Position numbers and translations under genes: made by a program. From positions 186,001 through 250,000 of the forward strand of contig NZ_JAKRWM010000010.1 of the NCBI RefSeq assembly GCF_022352055.1: a DNA stretch of 64,000 nt. The letters are read 5' to 3'. This document shows positions 27,993 to 36,081 of the stretch, in pieces (position 1 is the stretch's first letter; each line of letters opens with the position of its first letter). The notes below the pieces were generated by a model. That model was not told the DNA's origin and did no database searches. It worked only from the letters and a program-made list of their open reading frames with translations. Origin of the DNA: Cohnella mopanensis. Its GTDB lineage: Bacteria > Bacillota > Bacilli > Paenibacillales > Paenibacillaceae.

Positions 27993-28732
27993 TTTTTTCG
28001 CTCCCCGTTGCGAGAATCTATCGATTCATGCAAGCTTCCCTTCAACTCTTTATATGGAATCTCTACTTCCGCGTGATCGCCGAGCGCATGAGGGACGTTG
28101 AAGCTTATTCCTAATGCATCATCCGTCAAATAGGAATACACGCTCATGGCGTTCTTGTCGCTCAGATCGTCCGCTTGTTCGAAAGCCGCGATCCATGCTT
28201 CGTCGCTCTGTTCGCCAATCCATTCCTTAATCTCTTGCCCGATCTCCAATTCGGGATCGTATGGCTTGTATTCGCCGTTCTTGAATGTCTCGATAAAACC
28301 GGCATCTATATCGACGATATCCGGGAGCGATAATCGCTTTCCCGTAAGGATATCCATGTTTGTCGTATATAATAGGTTAGTCGGGTAAGCCGCATCGGGC
28401 ACCACGCCCATTCCCGAATATATGACGCTTAACCGATTCGAAGTTTGCTCCTTAATGGCGTAATTCATCTCTAAATGAACGTTCTTATCGTCATCCGCGT
28501 ATAGCATCGGTACCTTAAGGGCCTCGTTCTTCAGCGTGTAATTGATTGCCTGCTCCCTGTCTCGATTGCCAAGGCCGGCAATTTGCGGGTAATTCACGGT
28601 AACTTCTTGATTCCGGTAGGTTTCTTTATTTACTTCGTAATGTCGGTCATGCTTCCGTAAGACGCTAAACGACAACGGATCCGAAAAGATCGTTGTCGCT
28701 AGGATAACAAGTGTGAGCAATAGCTTGATCAA
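27989..28732 (-). CDS. Secreted or membrane-anchored protein with PdaC/DUF4163-DUF3298-type domain
   Basis: The start is TTG 28732 with AAGGGGG 8 nt upstream; a longer TTG reading begins at 28774 without one. 247 residues: an N-terminal signal/anchor helix (LIKLLLTLVILATTIFS), a beta-rich part beginning VNYPQIAGLGN, and a C-terminal segment VEIPYKELKG of the type that closes DUF3298 domains (RsiV, PdaC). Such domains occur in lysozyme-sensing anti-sigma factors and in deacetylases; here no catalytic domain is attached. It overlaps the lipoprotein gene by 4 bp. Its role beside the lipase is unknown. Confidence 0.68.
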   Translation of the reverse strand: MIKLLLTLVILATTIFSDPLSFSVLRKHDRHYEVNKETYRNQEVTVNYPQIAGLGNRDREQAINYTLKNEALKVPMLYADDDKNVHLEMNYAIKEQTSNRLSVIYSGMGVVPDAAYPTNLLYTTNMDILTGKRLSLPDIVDIDAGFIETFKNGEYKPYDPELEIGQEIKEWIGEQSDEAWIAAFEQADDLSDKNAMSVYSYLTDDALGISFNVPHALGDHAEVEIPYKELKGSLHESIDSRNGERKK

Positions 28733-28770
28733 GATGGGTTCCCCCTTGTCGGTATCGTCACTTGAAGATT

Positions 28771-28905
28771 TCAACCGTCTCCCTTGTTGACGTTGCCCAG
28801 ATCTTTTCTATTCTTCGAGCTGTTACTGGCAGGAGAAGTCGACGCTTTCGCTTGGACCTGCGTCGTTTGCGTTCCTGCCAGCTGCCTTTGTAATTTGATC
28901 GACAT
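28771..28905 (-). CDS. Small polar protein (44 residues) in the T7SS operon
   Basis: Supported by a good ribosome binding site (GGAGAGG, 10 nt before ATG 28905) and its fit between the third WXG100-like gene (46 bp upstream) and the next start (38 bp downstream). The product begins MSIKLQRQLAGTQTTQ and is rich in Ser, Thr, Asn, Gln and Lys, hence probably disordered. No family recognised. An overlapping Arg-rich frame (28758-28958) is rejected. Confidence 0.45.
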   Translation of the reverse strand: MSIKLQRQLAGTQTTQVQAKASTSPASNSSKNRKDLGNVNKGDG

Positions 28906-28951
28906 CGACTATGAACACCTCTCCGTAACGTCTTAGATGCGTGCGTGCTTG

Positions 28952-29275
28952 TTACCAATTGGGCTTAAAATTCATGGCAGCCCTCGCTGCGGCTGCCGCT
29001 GCCGCCGCTTGTCTCGCTGCTTCTTCTTCGCGATAGATTTCATTGGCAACGCTAACGATATCGCTCCCTAACGATTCAAGCTCCTTGCTCAATAGGACGA
29101 TTTCGTTCGTCAAGCGATCAATCGCTTGGTTTACGAATACCATTTCATCGGACTGCCACGCGAGATTCAGATTCGCGCGATACTGCTTCAAGCTGTTGTT
29201 GATGTCCCTCAGCGTTGTTGAATATTGATTCATCGCGCTAGCTTGAGAGGCTGCCAAACCGACGTTAACTCCCAT
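28952..29275 (-). CDS. WXG100-like protein with Ala-rich C-terminal tail
   Basis: 107 residues from ATG 29275 (AGGAGG 7 nt upstream); the longer reading from 29323 has no site. Two helices flank a turn AWQSDE (W-x-S in place of the W-x-G), as in EsxA-like proteins, followed by an extended alanine-rich helix (EEEAARQAAAAAAAARAAM) and a short NFKPNW tail. Such proteins are exported by T7SS as helical-hairpin dimers. It is the third gene of a tandem WXG100 set. The tail is longer than in typical 97-100 residue members. Confidence 0.85.
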   Translation of the reverse strand: MGVNVGLAASQASAMNQYSTTLRDINNSLKQYRANLNLAWQSDEMVFVNQAIDRLTNEIVLLSKELESLGSDIVSVANEIYREEEAARQAAAAAAAARAAMNFKPNW

Positions 29276-29346
29276 CCTTATTCCTCCTATGAAGGTGAGA
29301 ATACAACTTGGGGGCACTTTCATGCCCCCAAATCGACATGCAAGGA

Positions 29347-29649
29347 TTACTTGAACGCGCTCGCATTGCTGTTGATTGCAGTCTCCGCGGCTTCGTAATT
29401 CGTAACGGTATTATCCAAAAATTTCGCGTACGATTCCACGACTTGCTTATATTCCTCGAATCTAGGCGCCAAAGCGTTGAAATTGTTCCTGATCGTATTG
29501 GAAGCGTCACTCTGCCAAGTGGAAGAAAGATTGCCCATTTCCTTCTTGATCTCGTCCAGCTTTGTCGACAAGCTAGAATTCAAGTTCCTGATCGTGGCCG
29601 CCGTTTTGGCGACCGCTCCTAACGAAATACTGATTCCTTCCGTAGCCAT
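29347..29649 (-). CDS. WXG100 (EsxA-like) protein
   Basis: 100 residues, all helical, with a central turn TWQSDAS (W-Q-S variant of W-X-G). The length and hairpin pattern are those of T7SS substrates. It has a good ribosome binding site (AAGGGGAG) and lies 21 bp after the first WXG100 gene and 71 bp before the third. Different turn sequences among the three suggest hetero-partners rather than simple duplicates. Confidence 0.92.
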   Translation of the reverse strand: MATEGISISLGAVAKTAATIRNLNSSLSTKLDEIKKEMGNLSSTWQSDASNTIRNNFNALAPRFEEYKQVVESYAKFLDNTVTNYEAAETAINSNASAFK

Positions 29650-29670
29650 TGAATAACTCCCCTTTTTCGA

Positions 29671-29973
29671 TTAGTTTGTTAAGCGTTTTGCTTGATTAAT
29701 GGTTTCGGTTTGCGTGTCGCTGTAAGTTTTCGCGCTTGTTTTCAGAAATTCGGAATACTGGTTCATCAGCTGCTTCATCTTCTGAAAATCTTCTTGAAAC
29801 CCTTTAATTTGAGTGACGAACGCGATGTTGTCCGCGCCCTTCCAGTTAGCGGCCATTCCGTCCGCTTCGTTGAAAAGCTGGTTATACAGCTTCTCGTACT
29901 CCGCGGAATGACTGTCCATAGCCTGCGATGCTGAGACAAGCTTGGATGGATCGACGACAATTGTTCTTGCCAT
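29671..29973 (-). CDS. WXG100 (EsxA-like) protein
   Basis: 100 residues, helical hairpin with the turn NWKGAD, the classical W-X-G, near residue 44. The N-terminus begins MARTIVVDPSKLV. GAGAGGAGC lies upstream of ATG 29973, and the gene follows yukD by 30 bp. Tryptophan at the turn and the hydrophobic heptads are the family features. It is the best candidate for the EsxA equivalent of this system, needed for secretion and bound by the EssC ATPase domains. Confidence 0.94.
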   Translation of the reverse strand: MARTIVVDPSKLVSASQAMDSHSAEYEKLYNQLFNEADGMAANWKGADNIAFVTQIKGFQEDFQKMKQLMNQYSEFLKTSAKTYSDTQTETINQAKRLTN

Positions 29974-30003
29974 GATTGATTTGCTCCTCTCGGATTGGGT
30001 TTA

Positions 30004-30255
30004 TTATATTAACATCAGCCGAGAGCCATTATAGAGTCCAAGCTCTATGGCTGATTTGTTAATATCGAGCAGAGTGCCGGTTTGCATGTCGCACATAATC
30101 GCGTTCTGCGAAGCGACGAAATAGCCGTCCGACAATTCGATGAACGCGCCGATCAACAGCGCTTCGATCTCATGAAGCCTTAGCGTGATCGGAATGAATA
30201 CGTCATACTTCTGGTTAATCGAAGGCAGATAAATCTCTACGATAATCTTATCCAT
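30004..30255 (-). CDS. yukD: YukD/EsaB-like ubiquitin-fold T7SS protein
   Basis: 83 residues with a beta-grasp pattern: strand KIIVEIYLPS, strand KYDVFIPI, helix LRLHEIEALLIGAF, and a C-terminal NGSRLMLI strand as in YukD. The length is close to B. subtilis YukD (79). Its ATG overlaps the end of essC by 8 bp (stop and start read TATGGATAA). In T7SSb, EsaB/YukD is a small cytoplasmic core component needed for secretion. Position between essC and esx genes supports the call. Confidence 0.88.
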   Translation of the reverse strand: MDKIIVEIYLPSINQKYDVFIPITLRLHEIEALLIGAFIELSDGYFVASQNAIMCDMQTGTLLDINKSAIELGLYNGSRLMLI

Positions 30256-33200
30256 AGGCTTCCACCTCCGAATCCGACGACAGCGAGGACAACAGCTTCA
30301 CGAGAACGGGTTTGCCCTTCGAGATCAAATAGCCGAAATCCTGGCCGATCTCTTGGTACATATCCGTCGACATCTTCGCAATCTTCAACTGATATTGCTC
30401 GGTAATGCCGTTGCCGATCCAGATAGCGTCGCTTAATGATACTTTGCTCGTAAACCAATTCTCGTAGGCGACGGAGGATATGCTGGATACGGAATCGCAT
30501 AGAACGAAGCTGACATTATACTGGGTCTCGCCTTTCTCGAACAGGACCTTGAGCTTGTCCCTGGAATCGTCGGAAATTCTGGACATTAAAGACGACAAGG
30601 AATCGATAATGCAAGTCAAGTTCTCGAATGCCGGTGGTTGATCTCCTCGTTCGAGCGCTTCCTTATATGTGTTGTTCCTGTTGACCAGTGTGTTAAACAG
30701 CTGTCCGATCTGATCGTCCAGTTCGGATTGAGATGTCACGTACGTGTAATCCATTCCGGAACCGCCTCCGCGGAAGTGGCCTTCCGGATCCAGCACGACG
30801 ATATCCGACGTCTCTTTCGCCGCAGATACTTCGGCCAAGCCTTGAATAAAGCTCGGATTATCGTTGTTCTGCGAAAGCACGAGATTGATATAGGATTGGT
30901 TGAAATCGTAATACGCGACCTTCAAGCTATTCTTGTCGACGCCGATCGGAACTCTCGGCTCCCGGCTAATCTTGATCTCGTTCTCGAATTCGAGCACGTT
31001 GACCTTGTCGGGCAGAATCGGAATCTTAGCAGCCCCCGGCGCTTGCCATGCTTGCTTACGTTCTTCGCATAATTTCCGTAGATTGTCGAACGTTCGATCC
31101 GCTTCGCGGTCGACATGGGCGATCTGGAACTCGTACACGCGATCCGATTTGTATATCCCTCTTCCCTTATGCTTGGAAGGGTACAGCCCTTCGACGTTGC
31201 CGAGCACGCTCGAATAGTCGCTCGGATCGTTCAATTGCAGGACGTAGAGCTGTTTGAAATTTTGCAGTATTCTGTATCTAATGGCGTTAGTATTGGACGC
31301 GGTCAATATAAAGTACAGACCGTATTTCAATCCTTCGCGGGTTAGATAAGAGATCGCTTCTTCCTTGTCTTCGTAAGTTTCCGCAAAAGCGGAATAATTG
31401 TGAATGATGACAACGAGCGCCGGAAGCTTATCAGGGCTGGAACGGATAAACGAATGATAATCCCCGCCGTATTCCGAGAACCGCTTCTTGCGCGATTCGA
31501 CTTCCCGGTACAGCATCTTGAAGAAGTTGTTGATCTTCTCCGCATCATGGGACAACAGCACATCGCCGACATGCGGCGCCTTAGCGAAAACGCCGAGCGT
31601 CTCGGAACCGAAATCGAGCAAATACATATTCAATTCGGCAGGTGTATGGTCTTTAATCAACGCATAGGTCAACGTAGTGATGAAGGTCGTCTTGCCGTTG
31701 CCCGCAGCGCCGTAGATGATCGCATTCCCCTCCCGCGTTAACGGGAAAGTCATTGCAAATTGCCTTTGCGTCGTCGGATCGTCGACCTCCCCGATGAGCG
31801 GATTGAGCACGTACGGCGTAGCATCGGGAAGCCCGTATTTCGCTTTCAGCTCGTCGACGACGATCATTTCAGGAATGGGCTCCAACCACAGCGGCCGGAC
31901 TTGAATGTTTTCTTCCTCCGCGATGGCGGATAAATACTTGTTGATCTCGTCGATCTGTTTCGGCGGATTGCGGAACATTGCCCTCCGTTTATCCGTCTTG
32001 ACTTGTTTCGTAATCCGTCCAAGGTTGTCGACCACGGCGACGCTCTCGTCTCGAAGCTTCTCGATGCGATCCGCAGGATAATAAGGTGCGCCCCCCCATG
32101 CCGATTGACCGAGATCGAACAACTCGTTAAAGCCGACCTGTACGAAATACCTTCCCGTAACCGATAACTCCGCCGCATCCGGGCGCTTGATGACGTCCAT
32201 GCTGTCCGCCTTCTCCTGCACCTTGAGACAGATTCTGAATTTACTGTTGCTCCAGATCTGATCATCCACGACGCCGGAAGGCTTCTGAGTAGCCAAGATA
32301 AGATGCACGCCCAAGCTTCTGCCGATCCGCGCGGCGCTGACGAGCTGCTCCATGAATTCCGGCTGCTGCGTCTTCAACTCGGCGAATTCGTCGGAAATGA
32401 TGAATAGATGCTGCAGCGGCTCCGTGACCTGGCCTTCGCGATAGAGCTTCTGATATTTGTATATATCGATGTTACTGATACTGACTTGTTTGCTAGTGTC
32501 GCTGAAGATCGCTTGCCTGCGCTTCAGCTCGCTCTGGATCGAGATGAGCGACCGCTTCACCGCGGCGCCGTCCAAGTTAGTGATCGTTCCCGCCAGATGC
32601 GGCAAGTTCTCGAAAGCATTGGCCATGCCGCCGCCTTTGTAATCGATCAGAATAAACGCCACTTCATAGGGATGGTAATTGACGGCGAGCGATAGAATGA
32701 AGGTCATGATGAATTCGCTCTTCCCCGAGCCCGTCATCCCCGCGATCAAGCCGTGCGGTCCATGGAACTTCTCGTGCAAGTCGAGCTTGAACTTCTCTCC
32801 CGTCGTATCCACCCCGATCGGAGTTTCCAACGTTACCGTCGGATCGTTTTCCTTCCAACGGGTTAACGCGTTCAAGTGCTCGATCTTACCGACTTCGAAC
32901 ATTTCCAGGAAGGTTAGCATGTTCGGCAGTGCATAAGACGATGAAGCCGAATCCAATTCCGTGTTCGCAAGAATGACTGCCAGATCGTGCTCGCTCTGCT
33001 TATAGTAGAAGTCCGGCTGGAACGCGATATGCTTGCCGGTAATGTCGTCTTTATCGTAAATCTTCGATAATCCGCCTCCGAATTCGACGACCATCGAGCA
33101 CTCCTTGGGCAACTTATTCAATTCGTCGTAGAGGTACACGACGCTGAATCCGTGATTTTTCTTATGCTTCAAGATTGAATTGATCATTTCCGCTTTGGCG

Positions 33201-34870
33201 GCTAAGCTCTTATTCAGGGCGAATACGATGTAATGAGGACTTTGTTCGGCGAGCTCCTCATCATTGGAAATCTCTTCGCGCCGAGAGATCTCCTTCTCGA
33301 AGAAAGCAGCTAGTTCTTTCACCTCGCTGGTGCTAGTCGCCAAGAAGCGAATGCCCTGCTCCCTGTTCCATACGTGCGGCAGCCATTTAACGAAATCCCA
33401 GACTTCCTGTTCCTTTTTATCGTAGATAAACACCAGCTTAAGCTCGTCGTAGCTGTGCAGGGCGACTAACTGAAGAATGATTCCCTTGACTAAGTCGGTG
33501 ACGCTTGTCCGGTTGCCGATAAAGCCGCTGTTCCAATCCTCCATCAAGCTTAGCGTGATCGGAACTTGCTCCAGTACTTTCGGCTGTTCGGCCAATTTGT
33601 ATAACGCGTCTTGCAGGTCGTCGTCATCCATCGTGAATCTTTTCTCCGGATATTTGATATCCGCCTGCAGCGGAAGCTGTCCCAGACCTAGACGAACCTT
33701 CAAGAAATCGTTATGGCCATGGCTTCTTTCCCACAGATTCCGTTGCCGGAGCTTGATGCGTTCGACGCATTTATCGACGGTCACGTGATTCTCATGCAGG
33801 ATCTGGCTTTGGCGGACGCTTTCGTTGACAATTTCCTGGCTCATCTGGTCGATGTAAGCCCGGTATTTCTCCTGCCGCAGCTTCTCCCTCTTGATTCGCT
33901 TCTTCGTCTCGTGCTTTCTCGTTAAGATCGGCCACAGAATCGTTCCGAGCAGCATGCTGAACGACATGACCATCGTCGGCATGGCGCTCTTGACGCTGCC
34001 GGTCGAGCTCATCGCATTCTGCAACGAGAAGATCCCCATGAATACGGCGGACATCCCCATCGTGAGCGATGGCCCTAACATCAGCATTAACGGCGTCTGT
34101 TCCTGATTACCCACGGACGGCGGCGGATCGATCTTGATTTCCTTGCTGGCGATGTCTTTCTTGAATCTCGGCGAACGGAAAAACGGAGTGCTCACGGAGA
34201 CGTCCTCGTCGTCGCCGTCCTCGTCGTCTGCCGGAATCGCGGCTTGTTTGACTAGCGGCCTGAGTACGGATTGCTTGTAAGACATCTGGCCGTCCGGATT
34301 GTTGATCGCGATGAAGCCCTGCCCTACGAGAATCTTAAGTCCGATGATATAGATGATATCTCCCGGCTTAAGCGTCTTGCTCTGGACCCTCGTTCCGTTA
34401 ACGAACGTTCCGTTAGAGCTGTTCAAGTCCTGTATAGTCAGCGTGTTGCCGGCAACGAGAATTTCCGCATGCCGTGACGAGGCGAATTTATTAGCGAAAT
34501 GAATGTCGCAATTATCTGCTCGTCCGATCACGAGTTCGCCCTGCGTTGGCAGGATGAGCTTCTCGAACGTCTTCCGGTCTTCGGAGATCGGCTCCGAGTA
34601 TAACCATACCGTTTCGTTCGTATTTTTGAGGATCAGGCTGTAAAAACAAGGTGCTTCCAGAACGAGTTCTTTGACCCGTTGGTGTCCCCGGTCCTGGATG
34701 ATCACGTTTTTGTTCGACTTCAGAATCCATTGGCCTTCGACGCCCTCGGCGCTAATGACTCTTTCCTCAAACCCTTGCGCGTTCGTGTGCGTCACCCAGT
34801 ATTGACCCTTTTGTTTTTCAGGTAGGACACAGGTATATAATTCGTTTTCTTTCAATAACGATAGCTGCAC
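30248..34870 (-). CDS. essC: EssC/YukBA: T7SSb FHA-FtsK/SpoIIIE motor ATPase
   Basis: 1540 residues, close to EssC (about 1480) and YukBA. GTG start with GGAGG upstream. Residues 1-100 resemble a first FHA fold. Residues 110-190 are a clear FHA domain (IGRADN, SSRH at 131-134, LNSSNGTFVNG). Two membrane helices follow at about 265-310. ATPase 1 has Walker A GMTGSGKSE (about residue 710). ATPase 2 has GAAGNGKTT (about 1053). The last domain (about 1300-1540) lacks a recognisable Walker A lysine, as in many EssC D3 domains. It drives export of WXG100 and effector substrates. FHA domains bind phospho-Thr and the island encodes Ser/Thr kinases, so phospho-control is plausible. Confidence 0.96.
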   Translation of the reverse strand: MQLSLLKENELYTCVLPEKQKGQYWVTHTNAQGFEERVISAEGVEGQWILKSNKNVIIQDRGHQRVKELVLEAPCFYSLILKNTNETVWLYSEPISEDRKTFEKLILPTQGELVIGRADNCDIHFANKFASSRHAEILVAGNTLTIQDLNSSNGTFVNGTRVQSKTLKPGDIIYIIGLKILVGQGFIAINNPDGQMSYKQSVLRPLVKQAAIPADDEDGDDEDVSVSTPFFRSPRFKKDIASKEIKIDPPPSVGNQEQTPLMLMLGPSLTMGMSAVFMGIFSLQNAMSSTGSVKSAMPTMVMSFSMLLGTILWPILTRKHETKKRIKREKLRQEKYRAYIDQMSQEIVNESVRQSQILHENHVTVDKCVERIKLRQRNLWERSHGHNDFLKVRLGLGQLPLQADIKYPEKRFTMDDDDLQDALYKLAEQPKVLEQVPITLSLMEDWNSGFIGNRTSVTDLVKGIILQLVALHSYDELKLVFIYDKKEQEVWDFVKWLPHVWNREQGIRFLATSTSEVKELAAFFEKEISRREEISNDEELAEQSPHYIVFALNKSLAAKAEMINSILKHKKNHGFSVVYLYDELNKLPKECSMVVEFGGGLSKIYDKDDITGKHIAFQPDFYYKQSEHDLAVILANTELDSASSSYALPNMLTFLEMFEVGKIEHLNALTRWKENDPTVTLETPIGVDTTGEKFKLDLHEKFHGPHGLIAGMTGSGKSEFIMTFILSLAVNYHPYEVAFILIDYKGGGMANAFENLPHLAGTITNLDGAAVKRSLISIQSELKRRQAIFSDTSKQVSISNIDIYKYQKLYREGQVTEPLQHLFIISDEFAELKTQQPEFMEQLVSAARIGRSLGVHLILATQKPSGVVDDQIWSNSKFRICLKVQEKADSMDVIKRPDAAELSVTGRYFVQVGFNELFDLGQSAWGGAPYYPADRIEKLRDESVAVVDNLGRITKQVKTDKRRAMFRNPPKQIDEINKYLSAIAEEENIQVRPLWLEPIPEMIVVDELKAKYGLPDATPYVLNPLIGEVDDPTTQRQFAMTFPLTREGNAIIYGAAGNGKTTFITTLTYALIKDHTPAELNMYLLDFGSETLGVFAKAPHVGDVLLSHDAEKINNFFKMLYREVESRKKRFSEYGGDYHSFIRSSPDKLPALVVIIHNYSAFAETYEDKEEAISYLTREGLKYGLYFILTASNTNAIRYRILQNFKQLYVLQLNDPSDYSSVLGNVEGLYPSKHKGRGIYKSDRVYEFQIAHVDREADRTFDNLRKLCEERKQAWQAPGAAKIPILPDKVNVLEFENEIKISREPRVPIGVDKNSLKVAYYDFNQSYINLVLSQNNDNPSFIQGLAEVSAAKETSDIVVLDPEGHFRGGGSGMDYTYVTSQSELDDQIGQLFNTLVNRNNTYKEALERGDQPPAFENLTCIIDSLSSLMSRISDDSRDKLKVLFEKGETQYNVSFVLCDSVSSISSVAYENWFTSKVSLSDAIWIGNGITEQYQLKIAKMSTDMYQEIGQDFGYLISKGKPVLVKLLSSLSSDSEVEAYG

Positions 34871-35081
34871 GCCTGTACCCCTCCGTCATATGGAAAAATA
34901 TACATTTGTTACGACTAAACTATCACAAAATTTTGAATTATTCGACAATATTCAGGAAAATTTGGGTAAATTTTATAAAAATATGATGAATGAATGGATA
35001 TCATGCAGGACTTTTGGGATCTAAAGCAAATTATTCAGTAGGATACAATGATTTGTTTGCCAAAAGGAGAGTTGAAACCTT

Positions 35082-35465
35082 ATGAAAACGAGCGAGTTGA
35101 CCGCCGCTGAATTCGCTGCCCAATTCGGAGCGAGCCATATCGTACCCGGACCGTTCGCTTATTTTGCTTGCGATAACGGACTAGGCGTTATCAGAGATAA
35201 CCGCGACAGAACGATCGAGATCGTTAACGCAACCGAGAAAAATATCGCCGAGTTCAGCCCCGAGGACGAATTGCTTCTGCTGGCCATGGTGTGCGGGGAG
35301 TATCGTGAGGAAGTAACCATTCCTCGAAGCGATACGGTCTTCGATTACGAAGAAAGAGATCGTAAGACGACTAAAAAATACAACGCCATACGGATAACGC
35401 TTAATCTGTTGTTGTCGCTCTGCATCAGCTTAGCTTTAATACTTATCTTCGTGCTGATAGACTAG
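35082..35465 (+). CDS. Tail-anchored small membrane protein, only plus-strand gene in the island
   Basis: 127 residues, ATG with AAAAGGAGAG upstream. The N-terminal 95 residues are soluble (AAEFAAQFGASHIVPGPF..., acidic FSPEDELLLLAMVCGEY) and the last 25 residues form one membrane helix (LNLLLSLCISLALILIFVLI). It is divergent from essC with 211 bp of very A+T-rich sequence between them, and convergent (3-bp gap) with the small helical gene at 35469. Family not recognised. Position suggests a T7SS accessory or regulatory membrane protein. Confidence 0.75.
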   Translation: MKTSELTAAEFAAQFGASHIVPGPFAYFACDNGLGVIRDNRDRTIEIVNATEKNIAEFSPEDELLLLAMVCGEYREEVTIPRSDTVFDYEERDRKTTKKYNAIRITLNLLLSLCISLALILIFVLID

Positions 35466-35468
35466 CGA

Positions 35469-35825
35469 TTATTTCTTCAAATTCGCATTGTAAGGGATAG
35501 CGCCCGTCGGGTGATCCTTGGTCGAAGCTCCCTGGTCGTCCTTGGCTAAGTAGGCCGCGCCGGCCAGCTTCTCCTCGACGAATTTGCTGTTGTTTTCCAA
35601 TGAAGATTTGACGTTGGCGATCTCTTCAGCCACATGAATGATCGCGTTGCGAGCCTCCACGTAATGGTCGGAGAACGCCCCGCTTTGGAACGCCGGGTCG
35701 ATAATCTGGGCAAGCTGCTTTTGTATCGTCTGCATGCTTGCGGTCGCCCTCTGGTCGAACCTGCGGCTAGCCGAATAGAGCTCGCGAATTTGCTTGGGAT
35801 CTAGAATTTTCGTCTTACCGCCCAC
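35469..35825 (-). CDS. Small helical protein, WXG100-superfamily-like
   Basis: 118 residues, GTG start with GGAGGGGG upstream. It is predicted mostly helical: a first helix pair (ELYSASRRFDQRATASMQTIQKQ), a turn around PAFQSGAFSDHY, a second long helix (NAIIHVAEEIANVKSSLENN), and a polar tail. The central F-x-S-G turn takes the place of W-x-G, as in other T7SS partner proteins. It overlaps the preceding helical gene by 11 bp. Likely a secreted or chaperone-like partner; exact role unknown. Confidence 0.7.
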   Translation of the reverse strand: MGGKTKILDPKQIRELYSASRRFDQRATASMQTIQKQLAQIIDPAFQSGAFSDHYVEARNAIIHVAEEIANVKSSLENNSKFVEEKLAGAAYLAKDDQGASTKDHPTGAIPYNANLKK

Positions 35826-36066
35826 TGGAAACCCCCTCCATCATTTCTTTAAGTTTGACGCGAAGATCCTCTAGCAGCTCCGATAGCTTAATGAACTCTT
35901 CCGTTAGATGCTCGTATCGATGTTCGATAATCTTAATGAACGTGAGATCAGAATCGGTGGAAGCTTGACTATATATTGCCTTAAGCTCTGCCGCCTCCTC
36001 GCATAATCCGTTTAACTCGTCGGCGATGCCCGACAACGCTTCCCCTAGCGTCAACTCGTAACTCAT
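35815..36066 (-). CDS. Small helical protein, candidate T7SS partner
   Basis: 83 residues, acidic and helical (EALSGIADELNGLCEEAAELKAI, then a second helix ending LKEMMEG). CTAGGAGGGTC precedes the ATG. It overlaps the next gene by 11 bp and follows the upstream gene by 15 bp, so it is operonic with both. It resembles the paired small helical proteins encoded next to LXG effectors, which bind the targeting domain. No effector is adjacent here, so the partner is unclear. Confidence 0.65.
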   Translation of the reverse strand: MSYELTLGEALSGIADELNGLCEEAAELKAIYSQASTDSDLTFIKIIEHRYEHLTEEFIKLSELLEDLRVKLKEMMEGVSSGR

Positions 36067-36081
36067 ACCTGACCCTCCTAG

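Noticed and set aside
28758-28958. 66-codon Arg-rich open frame
   Set aside because: No ribosome binding site; the overlapping 44-residue frame has one and fits the operon.
30248-34870. EssC as a DNA translocase (FtsK/SpoIIIE)
   Set aside because: The FHA domain, multiple ATPase domains, YukD and WXG100 neighbours fit T7SS; there is no FtsK gamma domain.
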